Positions 8,545-16,067 of a DNA stretch of 20,831 bases are shown here, in pieces (position 1 is the first letter of the stretch; the number at the start of each line of letters is the position of its first letter). The notes beneath the pieces were generated by a model. The model worked only from the letters and a program-made list of their open reading frames with translations, ran no database searches and was not told where the DNA came from. Origin of the DNA: Nitrosomonadaceae bacterium. GTDB taxonomy: Bacteria > Pseudomonadota > Gammaproteobacteria > Burkholderiales > Usitatibacteraceae. The stretch is taken from the NCBI GenBank assembly GCA_021300055.1, contig JAJTHU010000220.1:1-20831 (forward strand), read 5' to 3'. Both the position numbers and the translations under genes were made by a program.

Positions 8545-9036
8545 TTACCTGTACTTGGCGTCTTCTGCCCGACGATCGGCAATCTCTTTTTCGTATCTGT
8601 CGCCGATCGCTAGCAGCATCGGCTTGGTGTAGTAAAGGTCACCACGCTTCTCGCCGTGGTACTCCAACAAATGGGTTTCGACAATCGAATCCACCGGGCA
8701 CGACTCTTCGCAAAAACCGCAGAAGATGCACTTAGTGAGGTCGATGTCGTAGCGCGTCGTGCGTCGCGTATTGTCAGCGCGTTGCTCGGATTCAATCGTG
8801 ATCGCGAGCGCGGGGCACACTGCTTCGCACAGCTTGCAGGCGATACAGCGCTCTTCGCCGTTTTCATAGCGACGCAGCGCGTGCAGGCCACGAAAGCGCG
8901 GGCTTTGCGGCGTTTTCTCTTCAGGAAACTGCACCGTAATCTTGCGCTCAAACAGATGGCGCCCGGTGAGGCGCAAGCCTTGGATGAGCTCACCCAAGAG
9001 CAAGCTGTTGGCGATTTCTTTGGCTCTACTCCACAT
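8545..9036 (-). CDS. nuoI: NADH-quinone oxidoreductase subunit I (two 4Fe-4S clusters)
   Basis: Ferredoxin-like subunit of the connecting arm that carries clusters N6a and N6b and passes electrons towards N2 in NuoB. It has 163 residues. Two complete CxxCxxCxxxCP motifs are seen: Cys64, 67, 70, 74 (CIACKLCEAVCP) and Cys103, 106, 109, 113 (CIFCGFCEESCP). The frame is open for another 37 codons upstream, inside nuoH, but the ATG at 9036, two bases after the nuoH stop, gives the normal N-terminus MWSRAKEIANSLLLGELI. Confidence 0.97.
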   Translation of the reverse strand: MWSRAKEIANSLLLGELIQGLRLTGRHLFERKITVQFPEEKTPQSPRFRGLHALRRYENGEERCIACKLCEAVCPALAITIESEQRADNTRRTTRYDIDLTKCIFCGFCEESCPVDSIVETHLLEYHGEKRGDLYYTKPMLLAIGDRYEKEIADRRAEDAKYR

Positions 9037-9038
9037 GA

Positions 9039-10136
9039 CTATTTCCCGAACCAAATAGAGAACACAGGCCAGTTGCGCACTGGCTCCATCAACATCACGC
9101 CGACCACAACGATCCACACGATGGTGATGGGAATGAACACCTTCCAACCCAGACGCATGATCTGGTCATAGCGATAACGCGGGAACGACGCGCGAATCCA
9201 CAAGAAGATGAACATCAACACCGCCATCTTCGCGAGCATCCACAAGATGCTTGGCTCGCCAATGAATCCCCAAGACTTCGGGAACGGCGACAACCAGCCG
9301 CCCAAGAACAACAATGTTGAGATGGTTGCCACCAACAGCATGTTGGCGTACTCGGCAAGGAAGAACAGCGACCACGTCATGCCCGAATACTCAACCAGCG
9401 GCCCCGCAACAATCTCTGATTCGCCTTCAGCAACGTCAAACGGGTGACGGTTGGTTTCGGCAACACCAGCGATGAACTGAATCACGAACAGCGGCAACAA
9501 TGGAATCCAGAACCACTCGAGCAATCCCAGCGAGCCATCTTGCTTGGCGACAATCTGCGTGAGGTTCAACGAGCCCGCAGCCATCAAGCCACCAACGATG
9601 GCAAAGCCCATGGCGATTTCATAGCTCACCACCTGTGCGGCGGAACGCATCGCACCGAGGAAAGCGTATTTCGAGTTAGACGCCCAGCCTGCGAGGATGA
9701 CGCCGTAAACGCCCATGGACGTCATCGCCAACACCACCAGCATGCTGGCATCCACTGCGGCAACAACCCAGTTAGGCGTGAATGGGATCACCGCCCACAC
9801 GGCCATCGCGGGCGCAACGGAAAGCGCTGGCGCAATGAGGAACAGAAACTTGTTCGCGCCCGTTGGAACGATTTGCTCTTTGAGGAGCAGCTTGATGGCA
9901 TCCGCGATCGGCTGCAGCAAGCCCCAAGGGCCAACGCGGTTCGGACCGCGGCGCACTTGAATCCAGCCGATGACCCAGCGTTCGACCAACTGGAAATACA
10001 GCACGAAGATCAACACGGGAATCATCACCATGAGGATCATAGTGAGCGACTTCAGCACCAGCCAAGCCGCAGGCCCGTATGCCGGACCAACGAGGCCCAG
10101 CACTTGCGCGTTTAGCGATTGGATTAGTGCATCCAT
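9039..10136 (-). CDS. nuoH: NADH-quinone oxidoreductase subunit H
   Basis: Membrane subunit that forms much of the quinone-binding chamber at the junction of the two arms. It has 365 residues, with eight or nine hydrophobic helices. Conserved loops are present: RRGPNRVGPWGLLQPIADAI from residue 62 and AETNRHPFDVAEGESEIVAG from residue 226, the latter containing acidic residues that line the quinone site. The ATG shares its A with the nuoG stop (TAATG), so translation is coupled to the end of nuoG. That matters because nuoG has an internal stop: early termination there could lower NuoH synthesis. Confidence 0.97.
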   Translation of the reverse strand: MDALIQSLNAQVLGLVGPAYGPAAWLVLKSLTMILMVMIPVLIFVLYFQLVERWVIGWIQVRRGPNRVGPWGLLQPIADAIKLLLKEQIVPTGANKFLFLIAPALSVAPAMAVWAVIPFTPNWVVAAVDASMLVVLAMTSMGVYGVILAGWASNSKYAFLGAMRSAAQVVSYEIAMGFAIVGGLMAAGSLNLTQIVAKQDGSLGLLEWFWIPLLPLFVIQFIAGVAETNRHPFDVAEGESEIVAGPLVEYSGMTWSLFFLAEYANMLLVATISTLLFLGGWLSPFPKSWGFIGEPSILWMLAKMAVLMFIFLWIRASFPRYRYDQIMRLGWKVFIPITIVWIVVVGVMLMEPVRNWPVFSIWFGK

Positions 10137-12313
10137 TACTCTGCCGCCTCTGCATACGTTGCTGCGTGGCTCGCACGCGCGTCCGCCGTGAGTTGCAAAC
10201 TCGGCGCGCGACGCGTGATGGCGTCAACGTCGTAGATGCCCACTGGCTTAAACGCCACGTTGCTCGCATTGGCATCACCCAGATCAACCTTCACGGCACC
10301 GACGAGATTGTTGAGGCGCGACTGCACGTGCGCCGAGACATCAGCGGCGATATCTTGGCGCACCGCTTCGATGCTGTCCTGCTCGCATCCGGCGATGTCG
10401 AGCATATTGGCCAGCACGCGAATCACCTTCCACGCCGGACGCGTGTCGCCAAGAGGCTTCACCACGCCGTTGAAAGATTGCACGCGCCCTTCCATATTCA
10501 CAAACGTGCCGGCGGTCTCGGTGAACGGGCTGATTGGTAACATCACGTTCGCGTATTGCGCGGCGCGTGCATTGCGGAACAACCCCATCGCCACCACAAA
10601 CTCGGCTTTGTCGAGCGCGGCGAGCGTCGCGTCAGGATTCGCGCAATCGGCCTCGGGCTCAACGTTGTGCAGCACATAGGCGCGAAGCGGCGTGGCCACC
10701 ATGCCTTGTGCACATTTGCCACCCGATGTTGGCTCTGCGCCAATCGCAGCGGCGCCGACACTGTTCGCCGCTTGCCCGAAGAAGCCGAGCGTGCCGCCAG
10801 CCAAACGCGCGATCTCCTGTGCCACAGCATGAATCGCCGTCGCGCGCGGATGCTGCTGGGCATAGTGCCCCAAGAAAACGGCGGTCTTCTCTGCACCTGC
10901 CAAACTCTGCGCAATCGCACGAGCTTCCGCCGTCACGGTGACACCAGCGACTGCACTCGCGACTTCGCCGGGGAGCGTTGCACCCTTTAGCTCGGCAAGC
11001 GCCTTGGCAATCGCCGCCAACGCCGTCGGCAGCGCAGCGGGGCTGACGATGGCCTTGTTACTGACACGCATTAGCAAGTCGTCATCAAAGGCATGCACGA
11101 CATTCAGTTGCATGCCGCGTTTGGTCGCGGCGCGGAAACGCGTGGACAACAGCGGTTGCTCTTTGCGCAACGTCGAACCGACGAGCAAGGTCGCTTGCAG
11201 GTTCGTGATGTCGGCAACCGCCATACCCAACCAACGCGCGCCGCCCAGCTTGCCGTCTGCGCTGGTGTCACGTTGACGCACGCGCGTATCGATGTTGTGG
11301 GAGCCCTAACCGTGCGCCAACTTCTTGAGCAGGTGCAGTTCTTCCAGCGTCGCGCTCGGCGAGGCCAGCACGCCAATTTGCGCGCCACCGGCTTGGTCAC
11401 GCACAGCCTTCAAGCCATCCGCCACCGTGTGCAGCGCATCCTGCCAATCGGTTTCCATCCATTTGCCGTCGCGCTTCACCATCGGCTTGGTGAGGCGCTC
11501 GTCGCTATTCAGTGCTTCATACGCGAAGCGATCGCGGTCGGAGATCCAGCATTCGTTGATGGCCTCGTTCTCCAGCGGCAGCACGCGCATGACGCGGTCC
11601 TGCTTAACCTGCACAACGAGGTTTGAACCGAGCCCGTCGTGCGGCGCGATCGATTTGCGGCGCGAAAGCTCCCAGGTACGCGCCGAATAGCGGAATGGCT
11701 TTGAGGTCAACGCGCCCACTGGGCACAGATCGATCATGTTGCCGGAGAGTTCGGAATCGACCGTCTTGCCAACAAAGGACACGATCTCCGAGTGTTCACC
11801 ACGCCCGACCATGCCGAGCTCCATGACACCGGCGATCTCTTGACCGAAGCGCACACAACGCGTGCAGTGAATGCAGCGCGACATCTCTTCCATCGACACC
11901 AGCGGGCCCACATCCTTGTGCAGCACGACGCGCTTCTCTTCTTGGTAGCGCGACGCCGAGCCACCGTAGCCGACGGCCAAATCTTGCAGCTGGCACTCGC
12001 CACCCTGATCGCAAATTGGGCAATCCAGCGGGTGATTGATGAGCAAAAACTCCATCACCCCTTTTTGTGCGTCCTTGGCGTATTGCGATGCGGTTTGCAC
12101 CTTCATGCCTTCGGTTGCAGGCGTTGCGCACGCGGGTAACGGCTTGGGCGCTTTTTCCACTTGCACCAAACACATGCGGCAATTGGCGGCGATGGAAAGC
12201 TTCTTGTGATAACAGAAGTGCGGAACAAAAATGCCGAGCTTATTGGCGGCCTCCATAACAGTGGCGCCGTTTTCTACTTCAACATTTTTGCCGTCGATCT
12301 CTAACTTAATCAT
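10136..12313 (-). pseudogene. nuoG: NADH-quinone oxidoreductase subunit G, interrupted by an in-frame TAG
   Basis: Iron-sulfur subunit of the NADH-oxidising arm. The N-terminal 335 codons are complete and carry all expected cluster ligands: Cys34, 45, 48, 62 (2Fe-2S, N1b); His94, Cys98, 101, 107 (N5, HxxxCxxCxxxxxC); Cys147, 150, 153, 197 (N4). The extra N7 cysteines of some NuoG proteins are not evident. After LLKKLAHG comes TAG (11308-11306), and the same frame continues with GSHNIDTRVRQRD for 389 codons to TAA at 10136, covering the rest of the molybdopterin-like domain. In relatives this position reads as leucine or similar, so one T-to-A change in TTG would explain the stop. The full frame, about 725 codons, is somewhat shorter than many betaproteobacterial NuoG proteins. 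If real, the product is a 335-residue fragment unless read through. A sequencing error is equally possible, because every other nuo gene is intact and the second half shows no decay. Start ATG 12313 lies 17 bp after nuoF with an AGGT upstream. Confidence 0.88.
11306..11308 (-). other. In-frame TAG codon inside nuoG
   Basis: The codon order is GCG CAC GGT TAG GGC TCC CAC. The frame is unchanged on both sides. TAG also ends most of the neighbouring genes here (nuoB, C, F, H, K, L, M, N, secG, tpiA), so general reassignment of TAG to an amino acid is excluded. The only tRNA in the window has anticodon GAG and cannot read it. A GTG nine codons downstream (11281) could restart translation, but no Shine-Dalgarno precedes it. 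Confidence 0.9.
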
Positions 12314-12330
12314 TTGGGTTTACCTAACTG

Positions 12331-13677
12331 CTACTCTGCAGCCATCGCCAAGGGTGCATCGTGGTGGGACGAATAGCCTCCCGGTCCGACCATGCAGCGT
12401 TTATTGGCGATGTGATATTCGAATTCTTCGCGATAGTTCTTCACGAATGCGCGCACCGGCATTGCGGCCGCATCACCTAGGGCGCAAATCGTACGGCCTT
12501 GAATTTGGTCAGAAAGATTGAGCAACAAGTCGAGATCTTCCTTACGACCCTGACCATGCTCAATGCGATGGATGATGCGGTACAGCCAACCCGTACCTTC
12601 GCGACAAGGCGTGCATTGTCCGCACGACTCCTCAAAGTAGAAGTACGCGAGTCGTTCGGCCGCCTTCACCATGCAGGTATCTTCATCCATGACGATGACC
12701 GCACCTGAGCCGAGGTACGAACCGTTCTTCTGGATGGTGTCGTAGTCCATATCGAGGGTCATCATCACGTCACCCTTGATGATCGGCATCGACGATCCAC
12801 CGGGGATGACGCCCTTGATTTTCTTGCCGCCGCGCATGCCACCCGCCATCTCTAGCAACTTGGCGAATGGTGTGCCGAGCTTGACCTCGTAGTTGCCGGG
12901 CTTGTTGACGTGCCCCGACACGGAAAAAATCTTGGTGCCGCCGTTGTTGGGCTTGCCGAGATTCAAGAACCACTCGCCGCCGTTGCGAATAATCGCGGGC
13001 ACTGCAGCGAAGGTTTCGGTGTTGTTGATCGTGGTGGGCTTGCCATACAAACCGAATGACGCCGGGAACGGCGGCTTAAAGCGCGGCTGCCCTTTCTTGC
13101 CCTCGAGTGATTCGCGCAATGCGGTCTCTTCGCCGCAGATGTAGGCGCCGTAGCCATGATGGGCGAACAGCTCGAAGCTGAAATCGGTATCGAGAATGTT
13201 CTTACCGAGATAGCCAGCTGCGCGTGCTTCAGCCAAGGCCTCTTCGAAGCGCTCGTACTCGGCCCAAATTTCGCCGTGGATGTAGTTGTAGCCAACCAGA
13301 ATGCCCATCGCATATCCCGCGATGATCATGCCCTCAATCAGCACGTGCGGGTTGTAGCGGATGATGTCGCGGTCTTTGAACGTACCCGGTTCGCCCTCGT
13401 CGGAATTGCACACCAGATACTTCGGGCCTGGGAACGAGCGCGGCATGAAGCTCCACTTGAGCCCCGTCGGGAAACCCGCACCGCCACGTCCGCGCAGTGC
13501 AGATTTTTTCACCTCGGCGATGACATCTTCAGGCTTCAGTCCATCTTTGAGGATTTTCTTCAGCGCCGCGTATCCATCGCGCGCTTCGTAATCCTTAAGA
13601 CGCCAGTTGTCACCGGTGATCCCTGACATGATGACCGCATCGGGACCGTAATCGATTAGTTTAGAAGTCGCGCTCAT
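12331..13677 (-). CDS. nuoF: NADH-quinone oxidoreductase subunit F (NADH and FMN binding)
   Basis: Electron-entry subunit of complex I. It oxidises NADH with FMN and passes electrons to cluster N3. It has 448 residues. The glycine-rich nucleotide site RGRGGAGFPTGLKW begins near residue 62, YLVCNSDEGEPGTFKDRDI follows near residue 87, and the 4Fe-4S ligands are Cys352, 355, 358 (ESCGQCTPCREG) and Cys398. The frame is open 22 codons further upstream into nuoE, but the ATG at 13677 overlaps the nuoE stop as ATGA and gives the expected N-terminus MSATSKLIDYG. It is followed after 17 bp by nuoG. Confidence 0.97.
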   Translation of the reverse strand: MSATSKLIDYGPDAVIMSGITGDNWRLKDYEARDGYAALKKILKDGLKPEDVIAEVKKSALRGRGGAGFPTGLKWSFMPRSFPGPKYLVCNSDEGEPGTFKDRDIIRYNPHVLIEGMIIAGYAMGILVGYNYIHGEIWAEYERFEEALAEARAAGYLGKNILDTDFSFELFAHHGYGAYICGEETALRESLEGKKGQPRFKPPFPASFGLYGKPTTINNTETFAAVPAIIRNGGEWFLNLGKPNNGGTKIFSVSGHVNKPGNYEVKLGTPFAKLLEMAGGMRGGKKIKGVIPGGSSMPIIKGDVMMTLDMDYDTIQKNGSYLGSGAVIVMDEDTCMVKAAERLAYFYFEESCGQCTPCREGTGWLYRIIHRIEHGQGRKEDLDLLLNLSDQIQGRTICALGDAAAMPVRAFVKNYREEFEYHIANKRCMVGPGGYSSHHDAPLAMAAE

Positions 13678-14162
13678 TTGCTTGTTACCCCACTGAGCTC
13701 CTCGACCAACGCGTCGATCTTTTGCTTCGACATGAGGCTGCACATACGTTTGTTGTTAACGGTCATCACCGGCGCATCACCGCAAGCGCCCATGCACTCG
13801 CCCTCGACGACGGTGAACTTGCCATCGGCGGTGAGTTGCTTCCAATCAACGCCAAGCTTTTGCTTGAGGTACTCGGCCGCATCGACGCCACCGGACAACG
13901 CGCAGGGCAAATTGGTGCACACGGTAATCTTGTGCGCGCCCATCGGCTTGAGGTTATACATGTTGTAGAACGTTGCCACTTCATAGACAGCGACCGGCGG
14001 CATACCGATGTACTGCGCGACTTCATCCATTGACTCAGTCGAAAGCCAACCGCGCTCGTCCTGCACAATGGCGAGCGCCGACATCACCGCCGACTGGCGC
14101 TGGTCCGCCGGGTACTTGGCGAGCTCTCGATCGATCTTTTGTTTTGCGACCTCGGACAACAC
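13674..14162 (-). CDS. nuoE: NADH-quinone oxidoreductase subunit E (2Fe-2S), GTG start
   Basis: Thioredoxin-fold 2Fe-2S subunit (cluster N1a) of the NADH-oxidising arm. It has 162 residues. Ligands are Cys82 and Cys87 (VCTNLPCALSGG) and Cys123 and Cys127 (GECMGACGDAP). The start is GTG at 14162, chosen because a strong AAGGAG lies eight bases upstream, inside the end of the cupin gene, and because it gives the usual N-terminus with SEVAKQKIDRELAKYPADQR. The cupin stop is only three bases before the GTG, so the two are probably translationally coupled. Its TGA overlaps the nuoF ATG. Confidence 0.96.
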   Translation of the reverse strand: MLSEVAKQKIDRELAKYPADQRQSAVMSALAIVQDERGWLSTESMDEVAQYIGMPPVAVYEVATFYNMYNLKPMGAHKITVCTNLPCALSGGVDAAEYLKQKLGVDWKQLTADGKFTVVEGECMGACGDAPVMTVNNKRMCSLMSKQKIDALVEELSGVTSK

Positions 14163-14165
14163 GAA

Positions 14166-14657
14166 CTACTCTCCTTGCCAGTAATCGACGCCAGCATCTG
14201 CTGTCGTCAGGTGCCGCAGGCGTGAGCCGCCGCTGCGCCCATATGCCCCGATCTTTTTTGAATCGGGGTATTCGCAAACCTCTGCTGTGGCCTTGGTGCT
14301 CACCGAGATGTAGGCCAGTTCAGCGTCTGAGTCATTGATGATTTGATGGGCCGTGTCAGCCCCGCCGGTGGGGCAGCAAATGAAGTCGCCGGCACGGATC
14401 GGCCGCGTCTCTGTGCCGTAACGCAACGTGCCGCGCCCTCGGACGATGAAGAACATTTCTTCTTCCGCACGATGACTATGAAACGGACAAGCACGTTTAC
14501 CGGGCTGCACCACATCAAAACCGTAACCGAGATCTTTGGCGCCGATGCGGGCACCCACCGAAGCAGACTCGGCTGCGAACTTATCGCCCTGCTCGAATGC
14601 TTCGAGCACGAGCTCGTCGATGTTGATGACGCGTTTGTCGATTGTGCGGTCGCTCAT
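14166..14657 (-). CDS. Cupin-domain protein inserted between nuoD and nuoE
   Basis: A 163-residue single-cupin protein. Cupin motif 1, G(X)5HXH(X)3-4E(X)6G, is complete at about residues 53-74, with His60, His62 and Glu67 (PFHSHRAEEEMFFIVRGRG). Motif 2, G(X)5PXG...H(X)3N, is at about residues 90-108 (GDFICCPTGGADTAHQIIN) with His104. Together these give the usual 3-His/1-Glu metal site. The end, DAGVDYWQGE, resembles the COG3837-type cupins of unknown role. The metal and any enzymatic activity cannot be told from sequence. It starts 7 bp after nuoD (AGGT upstream) and ends three bases before nuoE, so it is embedded in the operon. It is not a complex I subunit. A role in protecting, sensing or assembling the complex is possible, but only its position suggests this. 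Confidence 0.9.
   Translation of the reverse strand: MSDRTIDKRVINIDELVLEAFEQGDKFAAESASVGARIGAKDLGYGFDVVQPGKRACPFHSHRAEEEMFFIVRGRGTLRYGTETRPIRAGDFICCPTGGADTAHQIINDSDAELAYISVSTKATAEVCEYPDSKKIGAYGRSGGSRLRHLTTADAGVDYWQGE
14171..14176 (-). promoter_or_regulatory. Ribosome binding site of nuoE
   Basis: AAGGAG on the minus strand, eight bases before the GTG at 14162. It is one of the best Shine-Dalgarno matches in the operon and decides in favour of the GTG start. It lies inside the last codons of the cupin gene. Confidence 0.75.
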
Positions 14658-14664
14658 CGCAGAT

Positions 14665-15918
14665 TTACCTATCGATCTCGCCGAACACGATATCTTGCGT
14701 GCCGATGATGGTCACCACGTCCGCAATCATGTGACCGCGCGACATTTCGTCTAGACCGGCCAAATGCGGGAAGCCAGGTGCGCGAATCTTCAAGCGATAG
14801 GGCTTGTTCGCGCCATCAGACATCAGGTAGATGCCGAACTCACCTTTTGGATGCTCAACGGCGGCATAGGCTTCGCCGGGTGGCACATGGAAGCCTTCAG
14901 TAAAGAGCTTGAAGTGGTGAATCAGCTCTTCCATGTTGGACTTCATGCTTTCGCGTGAAGGCGGGGTCACCTTATGATCATCCGAGATCACGGAACCCGG
15001 GTTCTTGCGCAGCCAGTCGATACACTGCTTGATGATCTTGTTCGACTCGCGCATCTCTTGCACACGCACGAGATAGCGATCGTAAGAGTCGCCATTGGTG
15101 CCGACCGGAATATCGAAGTCCATGCGGTCATAGACTTCGTACGGTTGCTTCTTGCGCAGATCCCAGGCAATACCGGAGCCGCGCAACATCGGGCCTGTGA
15201 AGCCAAGCTGCAGCGCGCGTTCGGGGGTGACGATGCCGATATCGACAAGACGCTGCTTCCAGATGCGGTTGTCGGTGAGCAAGGTTTCATACTCATCGAC
15301 ATAGCGGGGGAAACGATTGGTGAAGTCTTCGATGAAGTCGAGCAACGAACCCTGACGGTTTTCGTTAAGCTTCTTCATCGCTTCCGCGTTCTTACCTTTG
15401 ATGGCGCTGTACTGCGGCATACGATCGGGCATGTCACGGTAGACGCCACCCGGACGATAGTAAGCAGCATGCATGCGCGCGCCAGATACCGCTTCGTAGC
15501 AGTCCATCAGGTCTTCACGCTCACGGAACGCGTACAGAAACACCGTCATCGCGCCGACGTCGAGCGCATGCGCGCCGAGCCAAAGCAAATGATTCAGGAT
15601 GCGGGTGATTTCATCGAACATCACACGGATGTATTGCGCGCGCTCAGGCACTGGCAAGTCGAGCAACTTTTCGATCGCCATCACATAAGCATGCTCGTTC
15701 ACCATCATCGACACATAGTCGAGGCGGTCCATATACGGCACTGATTGGATGTACGTGCGCGTCTCAGCGAGCTTCTCGGTAGCGCGATGCAAGAGGCCGA
15801 TATGCGGATCAGCGCGCTGCACAACCTCGCCATCAAGCTCAAGCACGAGACGCAGTACGCCGTGCGCCGCAGGATGCTGCGGCCCAAAATTCATCGTGTA
15901 GTTTTTGATCTCAGACAT
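14665..15918 (-). CDS. nuoD: NADH-quinone oxidoreductase subunit D
   Basis: 49-kDa-type subunit of the connecting arm, related to the large subunit of NiFe hydrogenases, that forms the quinone-binding pocket with NuoB. It has 417 residues, the family length. The N-terminus MSEIKNYTMNFGPQHPAAHGVLRLVLELDGE carries the conserved His-rich loop of the quinone site. GPMLRGSG and YDRMDFDIPVGTNGDSYDRY occur mid-protein, and DIVFGEIDR closes it, as expected. The ATG at 15918 has GAGGT about ten bases upstream and lies two bases after the stop of a small repeat-encoded frame. In most operons nuoD follows nuoC directly; here 300 bp of tandem repeat intervenes, containing two further copies of the nuoD 5' end. 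Confidence 0.97.
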   Translation of the reverse strand: MSEIKNYTMNFGPQHPAAHGVLRLVLELDGEVVQRADPHIGLLHRATEKLAETRTYIQSVPYMDRLDYVSMMVNEHAYVMAIEKLLDLPVPERAQYIRVMFDEITRILNHLLWLGAHALDVGAMTVFLYAFREREDLMDCYEAVSGARMHAAYYRPGGVYRDMPDRMPQYSAIKGKNAEAMKKLNENRQGSLLDFIEDFTNRFPRYVDEYETLLTDNRIWKQRLVDIGIVTPERALQLGFTGPMLRGSGIAWDLRKKQPYEVYDRMDFDIPVGTNGDSYDRYLVRVQEMRESNKIIKQCIDWLRKNPGSVISDDHKVTPPSRESMKSNMEELIHHFKLFTEGFHVPPGEAYAAVEHPKGEFGIYLMSDGANKPYRLKIRAPGFPHLAGLDEMSRGHMIADVVTIIGTQDIVFGEIDR

Positions 15919-15920
15919 GG

Positions 15921-16067
15921 TTACTTGACCTCAACCTTTCCGAAGCCACTAACCTTTGCACAAAGCAAACGATGAATTTCAGTGAAGGCTAACGTGCGCA
16001 GCACGTTAAGGTCGCACTGCGACCGGCCGGAGCTAAAGTTCATGGTGTAGTTCTTAATTTCACTCAT
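15921..16067 (-). CDS. Small frame 2 with nuoD-like start (48 residues, putative)
   Basis: A 48-codon frame encoded by repeat unit 2. It begins MSEIKNYTMNF, identical to NuoD, continues SSGRSQCDLNVLRTLAFTEIH in common with frame 1 apart from three residues, and ends with a private basic tail (GFGKVEVK). Its ATG overlaps the TGA of frame 1, and its TAA lies two bases before the nuoD ATG. No known domain is recognised. The coupled arrangement would let ribosomes run from nuoC through both small frames into nuoD. It may be a translated peptide, a translation relay, or just a by-product of duplication. Confidence 0.5.
   Translation of the reverse strand: MSEIKNYTMNFSSGRSQCDLNVLRTLAFTEIHRLLCAKVSGFGKVEVK
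15990..16008. other. Perfect hairpin in repeat unit 2
   Basis: TAACGTGC and GCACGTTA pair over 8 bp around a three-base loop. The same position in unit 1 is also perfectly paired, with one G-C pair replaced by A-T. Confidence 0.7.

Larger units (their letters stand above)
15919..16067 (-). repeat. Tandem 149-bp nuoD-start repeat, unit 2
   Basis: Second of two tandem units of exactly 149 bp. Its first 33 bases match the nuoD 5' end at every amino-acid position, and its first 99 bases match unit 1 at about 86 positions without gaps. The remaining 50 bases are unlike unit 1. It holds GGTCGCAGTGCGACC (16024-16010, 7-bp arms), TAACGTGCTGCGCACGTTA (16008-15990, 8-bp arms) and a short pair TTTGC/GCAAA (15969-15955). 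The unit ends directly against the nuoD ATG. Confidence 0.9.

Noticed and set aside
9037..9147. N-terminal extension of NuoI
   Set aside because: The added 37 codons overlap nuoH and give histidine- and arginine-rich sequence unlike any NuoI; the ATG at 9036 gives the standard protein.
10136..11281. Second half of nuoG as a separate gene starting at GTG 11281
   Set aside because: It is in the same frame as the first half, starts in the middle of a conserved NuoG region, and has no ribosome binding site. One interrupted gene is simpler.
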